From DUNY01 sp964520055 (GTDB lineage Bacteria; Bacillota; Thermosediminibacteria; Thermosediminibacterales; Tepidanaerobacteraceae): 19,037 bases of DNA. The translations under genes were made by a program, and so were the position numbers. Position 1 is the stretch's first letter, and the number at the start of each line of letters is the position of its first letter. The stretch lies in NCBI GenBank assembly GCA_964520055.1, contig CAZFME010000032.1, positions 1-19,037 of the forward strand. Reading direction: 5' to 3'. The notes beneath the pieces were generated by a model. That model made no database searches. It saw nothing but the letters and a program-made list of their open reading frames with translations, and was not told the DNA's origin. Shown here piece by piece: positions 10,101 through 17,835 of the stretch.

Positions 10101-13100
10101 TTTCAATGCTTTCATTGCCAGCAGCATCTCTTGCATAAAGTGAATATCCCAAGTTAATATTACCTACTGGTTTCTGATCATCGTATAAATATACGCCATA
10201 GATAATTAGCTCAATTTCGCTGCCAGTATCTCTTCTTTCTATTTTATATATACCGTTCTTACTTATATTCTTTTCAACCCATACTCCATCCTCCTGGGGA
10301 ATATCTAATACAAAATACCCGTCAAGTCCCAACTGTGACATATAATCGTCATCAAACTTAAAAAAAAGTTCAAATGGATTCTCATCATAGATAAAGACAC
10401 TTATCGCATATCCATCTCCTTCACTTTGATCCTGTGAAGTCGAAATTGACGGTCCTTCATTGTCCAGTTGAGCTGCTTCCTTATTTAAAAAAGTATAGTT
10501 TCCATAAACGTTTTGGGTATAGAACCAATTATTATCCCTTTGCAATATATCAATATCCCCTATCACTTTAAGAGTATCCGTACCATTCCAATACATAACC
10601 TCAAGTTCGGGTGTGGAAATACTTTCCAGCTTCGTTACAGTTGCTGTTACTGTCTGTGAAGGTTTATCTTCAGATGTAAGTTCAACCTCAAGTTCTGCCT
10701 TTTCATCACTTACATTGATAAGCATTACCCTTTCGCCGGAGCTCTCTCCATTTGCGTGACAAACTTGATAGTACACAATATTTTCCTCGTTATTGATAAG
10801 AGGTATGTTATACCCATCATAATTACTAATTACATCTTCCGCACTGTCCACAATGATTACATTAAAAGCATTGCTGCTTTTATTTCCCACTGGTAGCCAT
10901 TTAGCAACTCTTTTACTATCCTTGGTATCTACTCCTTGAGATGCATTCCACAGTTTAATATACATTTCTTCATTTGTTGATAATGTCGTAAAGTACAGCC
11001 TATGCTTTACCTCTTGAATTATTTCATCTGTTGCACTTCCCAAAAACAGCTGAGGAGCACTTCCGTAAGATTTATCCGGATTGTCTAGATTATCAACTGC
11101 ATAATAACCGTAATAAGCCGTTTTTTTATCTATTGGAGGAGGGCAAGTTATTGAATCTTTGAATATTATTTCCGATTCGGTTTTTGCGAGTCCAAAATCA
11201 CTTGGCTTTGTAACATCAACTTCTATATTTCTACTTCTTGCTTCATCAACCTGTCCTGAGGTTTTTGCCTTAACAACTGCTTTAGCATAATATTCTCCCT
11301 TTTCGAGGTTAAGGCCTGCAGGAATTGAAATCTGCGCTGACATGCCAATAGGAGTTTGATAAATCTCTTCACCATTACCATTATCCTTACACAGAGCAAA
11401 GTATGAGTTTGAAAAGTCCATATCCCTTGCTCCCCAATCTTTCATCAGAGCATTGCTCACAGATATATTGAAGGTACAGCCCGCCAAATCGGTATAATAT
11501 TTCGCGCCATCGTCAGGACTGCTCCAACCATCGCGTAAATTCCTTACTGATGATGTCATTACAATATTATGTATTTTATCTTGACTTGGCGCAGTATATA
11601 GGATGTGTTCTTGCTCGGATAATTTTTCATCACCAAGTTTTTTAACCTTACCGTCTTTAAAGGAAATACCATATCCCATAACAATTTTCACATTTGCTTC
11701 ACCATAATATGTGCCTTCTAGAAGCTTTTTGAGCAAACCTGCTCTTCTTGTCCAACTATCCTCTTCGCTGTCAAACACATTTTCAATCCAAATGTCACTG
11801 TCTGCAGACACAGTCTTTACAGAATAGCCCTCTGCTTCTTCAAGCATTATAAGTACTACTGCAGGTAACTCAGATTCACCATACACTTCTTCACTTACGG
11901 TTTGCTCAGGAGCAGTTAGTTTCAGTATGGCTTTCTTTGTTAGGTTGCCAGATACCTCAGATGTAAATACTGGTGCTGCCAGATCTTTTGTAAAACCATA
12001 GGGCCCACTCTCCTGTGTGTTTTGGTTGCTACTGCAATCAGTTGCTCGTATATATAAATCGGATTCGTTTAACTCATTATCCTCTAACTCATAAAATACA
12101 TTAGCAATAACCGTTTTTACATCCGTGTAGACAAGATCCTCGCATGTTAACCATTTATCGTTATCAGGTGCGTTGTTCTTTGAAACCCACTGATACTCCA
12201 CATTGTTTGTGTCAATCTTGTTATAGTCGTACAAAGTAAACTCGGCACCAAATTTCCATTTGCCATCTTTAAACGAATAAAGCCTGTCTGCACTTATTTG
12301 CGGAGGTGTCCTGTCAAGTATGTCCGCAAACCCACTTCCATCCAGCTTAAAGTTGCCTGTTGCAGAATTTCCGACCAGATCATTGGCTGTGATTGACAAA
12401 GTTGTTTCGCTTAAATCCGCTTCTTCCAGACCTGTGAATCTTATATGCAGATACAGTTTAGATCCCTGCGGGAAGGTATGATCTAATCCGAAGCTCCCTT
12501 TCTTATATGCCGCAGGTGTGCCTGTACTATCGGTGACTGCATACTCAAAGCTTAAGCTCTTTGTAGTATCCGTTCCTCCACCCTTCAATGACCATTTAAA
12601 ACTGCCGTTCAAGGTTTCTTCACCTTTTGGTAATAAGCCACTTAATGCATCAGACATGCTAAAGGAAAAATAAAAGCTGTCAGGGTTACTGCCTCCATTT
12701 GAATCGTACGGCTTAGGTATATATTTACCTTCGCTTTGTTCCATATCTGATGAAACTTCAGGATTCCCCGTATCAATGAAAAATTGATTTTCCGGCACAG
12801 GAATAGAAACTATATCAAGGGGATTGCCCCTGCCGTCATATGCTTTCCTGCTCTGGTTATAATAAAGATTCATGATCTCGATACGATCCGCACCGTCTTC
12901 CAATGTCATATCATCATTTATAATTATACTGTCAAATATGAGTGTATCCGCTCTACCTTCATCTTCAAAATACTTACCCATCACTTTTTTATTCCACTGT
13001 CCATCCTTTATATTGAGCGTTGCGCATATATTGGGTGCAAATGGATTAGTAAATTTATTCAAATGTTGCCCAACGTCATAATACAGCGGTTCTGTAAATG

Positions 13101-14328
13101 TGACCTTTGGTGTAATACTCCCTCCTGCACCGATATACTGTGATTTATCACCTACTGCTGTAAATTCTACCTTTTTTACAGCAGGTGATGCTATATCAAT
13201 ATGAATGGCTGCGTTAGGGTTTGGTACACTTGTAGAACCCGAAGGATTGCCGGCTAAATCTGTAATCAGGGATTTTGAGGTGTATGGAATTAATCCCGGA
13301 GCATAATGTCCTCCAAGCTCACCCGTAGCGGTAAGAACACGCAAGGGATATGCACTATCACCTGCGTTTAGTACATTCTTGTTGTTTGCGTCATACATTC
13401 CTTCAAATCCATAAATGAAGTGATCTGTTTTAACATCTCTTATTGATTCAGGAATTTTATACCTAAAGGAAAGAGTGTCATCCTTTAAACTGATAAGACT
13501 TGCCCTCTCGTCAGCACCCGTAACTTGATTTCCCCCGTTTTGAGCAACCTTAAGCTTTAGGTACACATCAGCGTGATTGGCGTTGTTATCTGAAAAGCGT
13601 ATGTATTCGTCAAATTTTACATGAATATACACATACTCATCATTCTTGCCAAAGGAATACTTTTTTTTACCGTCTATACCATTTGTGGCGGTCGCATAAA
13701 TTGAACTTATTTTAGGATTGTCAGCATCTGCGAATACCAAAGATACATTTTTTACCCTTGTATTTTTTCTTTCTCCAGTTTTAACAAATGCTATTTTCAG
13801 AGAAGTAGCCTTATGGTTCCAATAATCCATATCTCCAAACGTATTAAAAGAGCTGGTATCTTCTAAAGAATAATAACTATAATGAGGTGTTTGTGCTTCT
13901 TGTATTCCTATTTTAGAACCTAAGATAGAAGATTCGGCATTTGCTAGATTAGATCGCAAATTATACCAAATCTGTCCCTTTCCACAAAGATTGCCCATGA
14001 CTGGATCCCACAAAGAAAAATCCTTAGAAAAAGTTTGGTTATAATTAAGTTTTTCTGTATTATAGTTTAGAGCGCCGTCTGTAAAATATGTAATAGAATT
14101 GAACGCCCATTTCGCTTCTGTTTTAACGTACTGATTGTAAAAGTTTGCATCCTTATAAAGTGCTTGTGGCGCAATAGCATATTTTTGCCTCTTTGGCTCA
14201 TAGGTCACAGCGCTGGTGTAGACCGTATTACCCTCTGCAAAAGCCATTGTCGGCACTACTTGTCCAATAACTATGGTTATTAGCATAATCAATAAAACTA
14301 ATCTTAACTTTACACCTTTTTCCCTCAT
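7114..14328 (-). CDS. Giant secreted exoprotein of repeated bacterial Ig-like modules, no visible anchor
   Basis: A 2404-residue exported protein starting at ATG 14328 with AGGGGGA 7 nt upstream. Residues 1-31 are a signal peptide ending AFA before E32. An N-terminal region (about 32-340) has no family I recognise. The rest is a chain of Ig-like sandwiches. Their closing strands carry the recurring D-x-(A/V)-G-N pattern: DLAGN near 360, DLVGN 652, DCSSN 767, DAAGN 1404, DIFGN 1507, DGNGN 1684, DLAGN 1919, DEAGN 2110, DMAGR 2209 and DSVGN 2295, several followed by a 'DxTPP/APxI' opening of the next module. Residues 2176-2187 (DTNKNGEFDDDE) fit a 12-residue EF-hand-like calcium loop. There is no SLH, LPxTG or C-terminal membrane helix, so retention at the surface would need a partner; the SLH protein encoded 18 bp downstream is the obvious candidate. 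Modular Ig chains usually serve as stalks or adhesins; the actual ligand is unknown. Confidence 0.92.
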   Translation of the reverse strand: MREKGVKLRLVLLIMLITIVIGQVVPTMAFAEGNTVYTSAVTYEPKRQKYAIAPQALYKDANFYNQYVKTEAKWAFNSITYFTDGALNYNTEKLNYNQTFSKDFSLWDPVMGNLCGKGQIWYNLRSNLANAESSILGSKIGIQEAQTPHYSYYSLEDTSSFNTFGDMDYWNHKATSLKIAFVKTGERKNTRVKNVSLVFADADNPKISSIYATATNGIDGKKKYSFGKNDEYVYIHVKFDEYIRFSDNNANHADVYLKLKVAQNGGNQVTGADERASLISLKDDTLSFRYKIPESIRDVKTDHFIYGFEGMYDANNKNVLNAGDSAYPLRVLTATGELGGHYAPGLIPYTSKSLITDLAGNPSGSTSVPNPNAAIHIDIASPAVKKVEFTAVGDKSQYIGAGGSITPKVTFTEPLYYDVGQHLNKFTNPFAPNICATLNIKDGQWNKKVMGKYFEDEGRADTLIFDSIIINDDMTLEDGADRIEIMNLYYNQSRKAYDGRGNPLDIVSIPVPENQFFIDTGNPEVSSDMEQSEGKYIPKPYDSNGGSNPDSFYFSFSMSDALSGLLPKGEETLNGSFKWSLKGGGTDTTKSLSFEYAVTDSTGTPAAYKKGSFGLDHTFPQGSKLYLHIRFTGLEEADLSETTLSITANDLVGNSATGNFKLDGSGFADILDRTPPQISADRLYSFKDGKWKFGAEFTLYDYNKIDTNNVEYQWVSKNNAPDNDKWLTCEDLVYTDVKTVIANVFYELEDNELNESDLYIRATDCSSNQNTQESGPYGFTKDLAAPVFTSEVSGNLTKKAILKLTAPEQTVSEEVYGESELPAVVLIMLEEAEGYSVKTVSADSDIWIENVFDSEEDSWTRRAGLLKKLLEGTYYGEANVKIVMGYGISFKDGKVKKLGDEKLSEQEHILYTAPSQDKIHNIVMTSSVRNLRDGWSSPDDGAKYYTDLAGCTFNISVSNALMKDWGARDMDFSNSYFALCKDNGNGEEIYQTPIGMSAQISIPAGLNLEKGEYYAKAVVKAKTSGQVDEARSRNIEVDVTKPSDFGLAKTESEIIFKDSITCPPPIDKKTAYYGYYAVDNLDNPDKSYGSAPQLFLGSATDEIIQEVKHRLYFTTLSTNEEMYIKLWNASQGVDTKDSKRVAKWLPVGNKSSNAFNVIIVDSAEDVISNYDGYNIPLINNEENIVYYQVCHANGESSGERVMLINVSDEKAELEVELTSEDKPSQTVTATVTKLESISTPELEVMYWNGTDTLKVIGDIDILQRDNNWFYTQNVYGNYTFLNKEAAQLDNEGPSISTSQDQSEGDGYAISVFIYDENPFELFFKFDDDYMSQLGLDGYFVLDIPQEDGVWVEKNISKNGIYKIERRDTGSEIELIIYGVYLYDDQKPVGNINLGYSLYARDAAGNESIETPGTITAKNVQPSVTLKFEPIQEDIRYIYIDKTYPQNNRDEYKKYNLHSVTADFNLPVTNVTPFQHHNATTGFAFEKPFLSIFKDGTYTVTYDDIFGNSYSVQKEVVGIVNDMDITLGGVDLNTGKYLFSIESKGLPFTVFADCYAGSLFNSGGYLRSLTARNDLIEFDKDENVIVMMMEERPINSNTWWVNTDAPVIVIDGSTRQAPEVTVHWHYNEFDSDTVPEGETQTDNNVDVWITADSPITGINGKLTSHTFLYGEATSYFFEYQDGNGNIGVKQVNLPIQIIEKKEREDNSDNYIHDDSTGFSEEDLIIEDTTPPGFYIDVYGKFGGITQFMDIWEADSGSGIEEIVPGATSWASGYIFKFNISDESKTKMALLDGYNASTDGITYENAVSQAIQGVISSGSNIGINKAAAFTVVIIDEKNNFVTVSFPANIWDKIDSIPPEIDTIAYEAAGFTSVNALFTLKDDKSLPEEITLISPVGLSKDSKGRYVLTFYENKSVEITMRDLAGNIGTGTIAVDSIDDETPIATVAWWSPYLIDGDYYDVTQPAIKTNKTMTAKVVFSKTIEHAFLRVYYAPSDENDVQIPDEENYVTWSYDTDNAIINFLQNATVDLYFASLNGAGDRIKLTIDDIIDKEPPTLTMEKTDNATDTTATVVFKDLSEPVYVSGQGETGSKLYDTGDIITKTFTQRGRYTFRFTDEAGNITTKEVTIANIDEYAPLILLSGLPPVGTYRKDALIFKATMSEAGTLTYQGVSKNVEAPEDTNKNGEFDDDECDWVTFEATQNGSYKIIATDMAGRKTTAFVTLNCFDKTAPKITFSPITLTVLSSTDFESFETMLMEGVSVEDDISAEEDIVISCQSITPSQLAKSGLYSVVYTATDSVGNEGKATRYVKVFSASELNITVNGTRTEPNGVTLIDGQRVNLSVSNLPLGEGEPYKVYLRKGRWTAGEMKSISKLDNPQSIMLPNKECYYTLYIVTQNRGTYLTYLYAQ

Positions 14329-14335
14329 ATATCCG

Positions 14336-14342
14336 TCCCCCT
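14336..14342 (-). promoter_or_regulatory. Ribosome-binding site of the first exoprotein gene
   Basis: AGGGGGA on the minus strand ends 7 nt before the ATG at 14328-14326. It supports this start, as does the signal peptide that begins there. Confidence 0.7.
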
Positions 14343-14360
14343 AAATATGCCGCATTTATC

Positions 14361-14396
14361 AATATAAAGCAGCCGATTGATTTTAATTGGTCTGCT
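14361..14396 (-). terminator. Possible rho-independent terminator after DUF2442 gene
   Basis: On the minus strand AGCAG at 14396-14392 pairs with CTGCT at 14372-14368. The stem extends through CC/GG and ATT/AAT with a bulge and a mismatch, and is followed by TTTATATT. It lies about 40 bp after the DUF2442 stop and about 35 bp before the first exoprotein ATG. The stem is imperfect and the T-run broken, so it may be weak or may act as a leader structure. I found no convincing -35/-10 pair for the exoprotein operon in this 109-bp gap. Confidence 0.45.
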
Positions 14397-14437
14397 GCCA
14401 TCTGCTATTACCCCTAATTTGTAATACCTCTCTTCAA

Positions 14438-14674
14438 TCATCCCAATAAAACCACCTCCATCAGTTCGTTGACTGTCAGGCGCAATCGCCCGCCGCCCCA
14501 GACGACATAGTCGCCGTCGGTGGTGGCGGTTTTGAAGAATGCTTCATCAGCAAGCTCAGCGTATTTCATGGTGCAAAGCTTGCCGGAAAGGTCTGCTATA
14601 ACAATGCTGCCGCTTTCCATTTCCATAAACAGCCGGTAGTCCTTCATAGGCAACACTGCTTTTATATAGTTCAT
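14438..14674 (-). CDS. DUF2442 family small protein
   Basis: A 78-residue protein starting MNYIKAVLP. The frame is open further upstream, but I chose ATG 14674-14672 because AAAGGGGG ends 7 nt before it; the ATG two codons earlier is 1 nt from that site, and the longest version would begin inside a terminator hairpin. The length and the landmarks (MKDYRLFMEMESGS, IADLSGKL, WGGGRLRLTVNELMEV) fit the DUF2442 family, whose role is not established. From memory, DUF2442 genes are often found beside DUF4160 genes and have been proposed as toxin-antitoxin-like pairs; no DUF4160 gene is visible here. The protein has no signal peptide and should be cytoplasmic. Its upstream neighbour on the same strand is the MalT-like regulator, with a strong hairpin between them. 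Base composition resembles that regulator gene rather than the exoprotein genes. Confidence 0.8.
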   Translation of the reverse strand: MNYIKAVLPMKDYRLFMEMESGSIVIADLSGKLCTMKYAELADEAFFKTATTDGDYVVWGGGRLRLTVNELMEVVLLG

Positions 14675-14681
14675 GCACATG

Positions 14682-14689
14682 CCCCCTTT
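14682..14689 (-). promoter_or_regulatory. Ribosome-binding site that fixes the DUF2442 start
   Basis: AAAGGGGG on the minus strand lies 7 nt before ATG 14674-14672. It excludes the longer reading frame that begins at 14749. Confidence 0.75.
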
Positions 14690-14700
14690 CATCCAAATAG

Positions 14701-14741
14701 AAAAATCCCATCCTATAGTTATATTATAGGATGGGATTTTG
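14701..14741 (-). terminator. Perfect 16-bp hairpin terminator after the MalT-like regulator gene
   Basis: Bases 14702-14717 and 14725-14740 are an exact inverted repeat with a 7-nt loop. Each arm has four A/T pairs at its base, so either strand gives a hairpin ending in a T-run (TTTTT when read on the minus strand). It starts about 42 bp after the regulator stop, the right place for an intrinsic terminator. On the minus strand the first arm runs into the loop as CCTATAATA, which contains a TATAAT hexamer, so the same element might also serve as a -10 box for DUF2442; no good -35 was found. Confidence 0.85.
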
Positions 14742-14782
14742 TATTGCACATCGTCTGAATAGACGATCTTTCCATAAAGTTT

Positions 14783-17287
14783 TTATTTTAGTTTTTCAGC
14801 CAGCCTGGTGCGGCGGTCGATTTGAAGCTTTTGAAATATCGATCGTAGATGTGTGCGCACCGTGCTTTCCGTTACCACCAATTTTTCCGCGATCTCGCTG
14901 TTGCGCAGCCCCTCAGCTGCCAATTTCGCCACCTCATACTCCCGTTCGGTAAGGTCAGGCGGCAACTCGCCTCGGAAAAATACGTCACGCAGTGTAAACC
15001 AGCCTTCTGAGAATCGTTTCTGGACAGATCTAAATTTGAGCAAAAGCCTGGGATGGTCTCGTTCAATGACCTCATCAATCAATTTTCGAAGTAACCCGGA
15101 GTAAGCGGCAAAAGGAGATACCAATCCGTCGGGAAGAGCTCTTCGAGCAGCATGTTCCACAAACTCAGCAGCCTGAACATGGTTGCCTAAAGCCGTATGG
15201 CTTATGCCCAAAAGAAAACATGCAAAAATATCACGGTATGGAGCCTCAAATCCCCCCGGTGGTCGTATGGCCTGTACCGTTCCTATCACCTTTGCAAACT
15301 CGCCTTGATGCATAAGAAAGCTCAGGTGCACGAACCACGCACTGACGGCCATAGCGGGTGGCAAGCATCGTTCTGCAAAATCTGCCTTTTGCAGCCAATC
15401 AGCGATACCGGTCAGGTCCTGAAATTCGTTTAGAATGACACCCCGGACAATATCCAAAAGCGCCCGGATGACTGTGGTGTCCTGTCCGTCAAAAGAAGCA
15501 GCCCTTTCCATTGAGGCGTGAGCACGTTCCCAACCGGCTGTATCCGCCTTGTGCAACGCAATGTGGGCCAGCAAAATGGCAGCACCCAGCTGGACTACAC
15601 TCTGCTGCTTGCTTTCAGCAAGGAACGCCGCTTTATAGGCAAGTATTTCCGCATCAGGTAAATCTCCCCGTTGATAGGCCAGTTCGGCGCGGAAAAGCGC
15701 GTCAGCACCGGTCCCGTGACCATTCGTAAGCCGCGAATAGATGGCGATATACTCTTCCAGTGCCTCAGCCTCGCGATCGGCCTCACCAGGCAAAGTGTAA
15801 AACTCAGTCAACGGAGAATAGTTGCCGAAACACCAAAGTGAGGTAGGAAGGATTACCTGCGAACACCGGTCTCCTAGGAGCGCCGCAGCTCGCCTCACAA
15901 TGGATGTCATCTCCTTCAGGCGAGGAAAACTCCTGAACGAGGAAAGCAGCATCCACTCGCCGAAGAGTTGCGAACCGGGATCCGGATTAGAACCGCAGGG
16001 CAATACTTGACCACCGTTATCAAGCATTGCATGCAACTCATCCATAAGTGCATCAAACTCATTGTCCATCCCAAAAGTAAGGAGCGCCCAGGCAATTCTG
16101 AGCATGTTCAGAGTTTGTGCCTTTTTCACATCCGGCGGGCAATTTCTCGCGATATCAAGAGCCAATTTAACAAAAGGAGCGCCGTTTATTGTCTCAAGAG
16201 TCATATGGGAAAGGTCAAGCGAAAGCATCCGCTCATAGTCTCTGATTTGCATATAAAAGCCCAATGCCTCTGCAATTTTACCCTCCTCTTTGCAAAAATC
16301 TCCCGCCCGCAGCAGGCATTCATTTTCAAATATGGCTCCGCGCTCCTGGCGTTTTTGTATAAGTAACTCTGACAGAATACTGTGCAGCTCATATATCCGC
16401 TCAGTCGAATCATAACGAATAAACGGACTTGCAAGGGCGTCCAGGGCATATTCCGGCAATGTGCTGCAACCGATAAGAGCACAGGCCTGCTGTACGGTGA
16501 CCATCTCAAAGGGTGACAGATACAAAAGAAACGTTTTCTGCTCTTCGGTCAGCACATCCCATACCAAATGCTCCATAAGTGCCAGGACTCCATGCGTATC
16601 GGAGAAAGTCCCTGTTTCCCGGAAAGCGCAGAGCTGCAAATAGACTGCGATAATCCAACCTTCAGTATAGTGCGCAACACCTTGCGCTTCCTCAAGAGTA
16701 ATATTAACACCGGCAAGGGCATAATAACAACGTATATCTTCAGCATTCAACCGTAAGTCGGCAGCGGTAATATGTAAAAATCCATGGCTGACAATAACGG
16801 CAAGCATACTTCGTTTGAGCATTTGTGTGACGATAATAATATGTAGGCCCTCACCACCATGCTCCAATAGAGCGGTAAAAAAGGCAGGAGGCAATACATC
16901 CTGTAAAAGCTGAAAATTATCGATGATAAGATAGGCTTCGTGCATGCATCGGATAGACCTTATGGCGTCTATTGCTTCCCCGATGGTGGCAGCGTTTGGC
17001 AGTCCAATTTTAAGGAGGCGTAGACCTGCATTTCTGTCAATTTTCTCAATCTCTCGGCATAAACGACTAAAACCTGCAGTGGGGGCTTCATCCGCTGCGG
17101 TGAACCAATAAACAGGCGTAACTTGGTGAGGCCCGGCTTCTAAATGGTCTCGTATTGCCGTCGTCTTGCCATAGCCGGACGGCGCCTCGACAATGGCGGC
17201 AGGTGCAAAGCGTAGCTTATCCAATTTGCATTTAAGCCTATTCGAATAATAATGCGGCTCAGTTCTGCTGCTTATTATTTGCTTCAT
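14783..17287 (-). CDS. MalT-like LuxR-family transcriptional regulator with STAND ATPase domain
   Basis: An 834-residue protein from ATG 17287, preceded by a GGGAGGGGAG site. The N-terminal ATPase has a Walker A motif, APSGYGKTT (35-43, Lys41), and a Walker B motif, AYLIIDNFQLL (118-128, Asp123). These are followed by a winged-helix-like region, a long helical TPR-type middle (about 330-770), and a C-terminal LuxR HTH (779-834: LTEREYEVAKLAAEG, NSEIAEKL, STVRTHLRSIFQKL). This is the layout of MalT and of large ATP-dependent LuxR activators, in which an inducer bound to the sensor arm allows ATP-driven oligomerisation on direct-repeat operators. The length is in the normal range. Where MalT relatives usually have VSR-x-x-P after the sensor strand, this protein has IIIVTQMLKRS, so the switch may be altered. 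The inducer is unknown. The gene lies between the surface operon and a divergent DUF3866 gene, and is more G+C-rich than both. Confidence 0.92.
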   Translation of the reverse strand: MKQIISSRTEPHYYSNRLKCKLDKLRFAPAAIVEAPSGYGKTTAIRDHLEAGPHQVTPVYWFTAADEAPTAGFSRLCREIEKIDRNAGLRLLKIGLPNAATIGEAIDAIRSIRCMHEAYLIIDNFQLLQDVLPPAFFTALLEHGGEGLHIIIVTQMLKRSMLAVIVSHGFLHITAADLRLNAEDIRCYYALAGVNITLEEAQGVAHYTEGWIIAVYLQLCAFRETGTFSDTHGVLALMEHLVWDVLTEEQKTFLLYLSPFEMVTVQQACALIGCSTLPEYALDALASPFIRYDSTERIYELHSILSELLIQKRQERGAIFENECLLRAGDFCKEEGKIAEALGFYMQIRDYERMLSLDLSHMTLETINGAPFVKLALDIARNCPPDVKKAQTLNMLRIAWALLTFGMDNEFDALMDELHAMLDNGGQVLPCGSNPDPGSQLFGEWMLLSSFRSFPRLKEMTSIVRRAAALLGDRCSQVILPTSLWCFGNYSPLTEFYTLPGEADREAEALEEYIAIYSRLTNGHGTGADALFRAELAYQRGDLPDAEILAYKAAFLAESKQQSVVQLGAAILLAHIALHKADTAGWERAHASMERAASFDGQDTTVIRALLDIVRGVILNEFQDLTGIADWLQKADFAERCLPPAMAVSAWFVHLSFLMHQGEFAKVIGTVQAIRPPGGFEAPYRDIFACFLLGISHTALGNHVQAAEFVEHAARRALPDGLVSPFAAYSGLLRKLIDEVIERDHPRLLLKFRSVQKRFSEGWFTLRDVFFRGELPPDLTEREYEVAKLAAEGLRNSEIAEKLVVTESTVRTHLRSIFQKLQIDRRTRLAEKLK

Positions 17288-17418
17288 ATTCTCCCCTCCC
17301 TGAGCAGAACTTTTTGGAAGCGACCATATGTATTGATTTTATTAGTACTGTGAAATCTCTCATTTCGACAACATATTTGTTTCGGAAACTTTTTGTAATA
17401 TTTTGTATTGCTAACTTT

Positions 17419-17446
17419 ATAATAACACAAAGGGTATTTTTTACAA
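17419..17446 (-). promoter_or_regulatory. Weak candidate promoter for the MalT-like regulator
   Basis: On the minus strand TTGTAA (17446-17441), a 16-nt spacer and TATTAT (17424-17419) make an acceptable sigma-A-like pair, giving a leader of about 125 nt. A TATAAT further upstream (17521-17516) has no good -35. This assignment is tentative. Confidence 0.35.
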
Positions 17447-17580
17447 TACTACTGTCCAAATTACATTATTACCCAATATCTTCAGCTTTTCCATTTTTTT
17501 ATTTGCTGTCACGTTATTATAAAATGTTTTAACTGAGTACCTTGAAAAACCATCCCTATTGTCATATAGTAAAAAGAAGC

Positions 17581-17609
17581 TCGGATTTGATCGGATTAAG
17601 TTTTTAATC
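17581..17609. promoter_or_regulatory. Operator-like direct and inverted repeats upstream of a promoter
   Basis: TCGGATT occurs twice (17581-17587, 17591-17597), exactly 10 bp apart and so on one face of the helix. It overlaps an inverted repeat, GATTAA (17594-17599) with TTAATC (17604-17609). These sites end about 10 bp before the TTGACA of the rightward promoter, where activators commonly bind. MalT-type regulators are known to use short direct repeats, but no link to this regulator is shown. Confidence 0.4.
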
Positions 17610-17618
17610 ATTTTACCA

Positions 17619-17648
17619 TTGACATCATTACGGTGTTATTCCTATATT
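17619..17648 (+). promoter_or_regulatory. Good sigma-A-like promoter facing the DUF3866 gene
   Basis: A perfect TTGACA (17619-17624), an 18-nt spacer and TATATT (17643-17648). Transcription would start near 17655, leaving a leader of about 195 nt that contains a small AAGGA/TCCTT hairpin (near 17735-17751). Confidence 0.55.
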
Positions 17649-17778
17649 ATTTCTTATTTTTGATCTGCAAAAAGACTCATATTTATTGTCTTATGTTTTT
17701 GCCAAACACACATAAACATTGTTCGTATTTTTTCAAGGAAGCAAAATCCTTCAAGGGTTATGGTCTTAATCTCGTAGG

Positions 17779-17800
17779 AGTCTAAAGACTGGGGTATAAT
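17779..17800 (+). promoter_or_regulatory. Second -10 box with adjacent inverted repeat before DUF3866
   Basis: A perfect TATAAT at 17795-17800 lies 50 bp before the ATG but has no recognisable -35. The inverted repeat AGTCT-AA-AGACT (17779-17790) sits directly upstream, between the -10 and where a -35 would be, and might be a protein-binding site. Confidence 0.4.
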
Positions 17801-17835
17801 GTAAGGGATGTGTACTTAATGAAAAATAAAAAGAT

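Noticed and set aside
14675..14749. 25-codon N-terminal extension of the DUF2442 protein
   Set aside because: Its start lies beside the terminator hairpin without a ribosome-binding site, while the inner ATG has AAAGGGGG at 7 nt and gives the family's usual length.
14783..17287. Several long antisense frames across the regulator gene
   Set aside because: They are shadows of a G+C-richer gene; none has a ribosome-binding site or a recognisable domain.
17352..17389. Short inverted repeats (GAAAT/ATTTC and GTTTC/GAAAC) as operators of the regulator gene
   Set aside because: Five-base arms in AT-rich DNA are expected by chance; they are noted only in the spacer description.
17259..17459. Minus-strand frame of 66 codons overlapping the regulator start
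   Set aside because: It overlaps the well-supported regulator ATG and its ribosome-binding site in another frame and resembles no family.
17314..17532. Hydrophobic plus-strand reading frame of 72 codons in the divergent spacer
   Set aside because: It needs a TTG start, has no ribosome-binding site, and its phenylalanine/isoleucine content is what AT-rich spacer DNA gives by chance.
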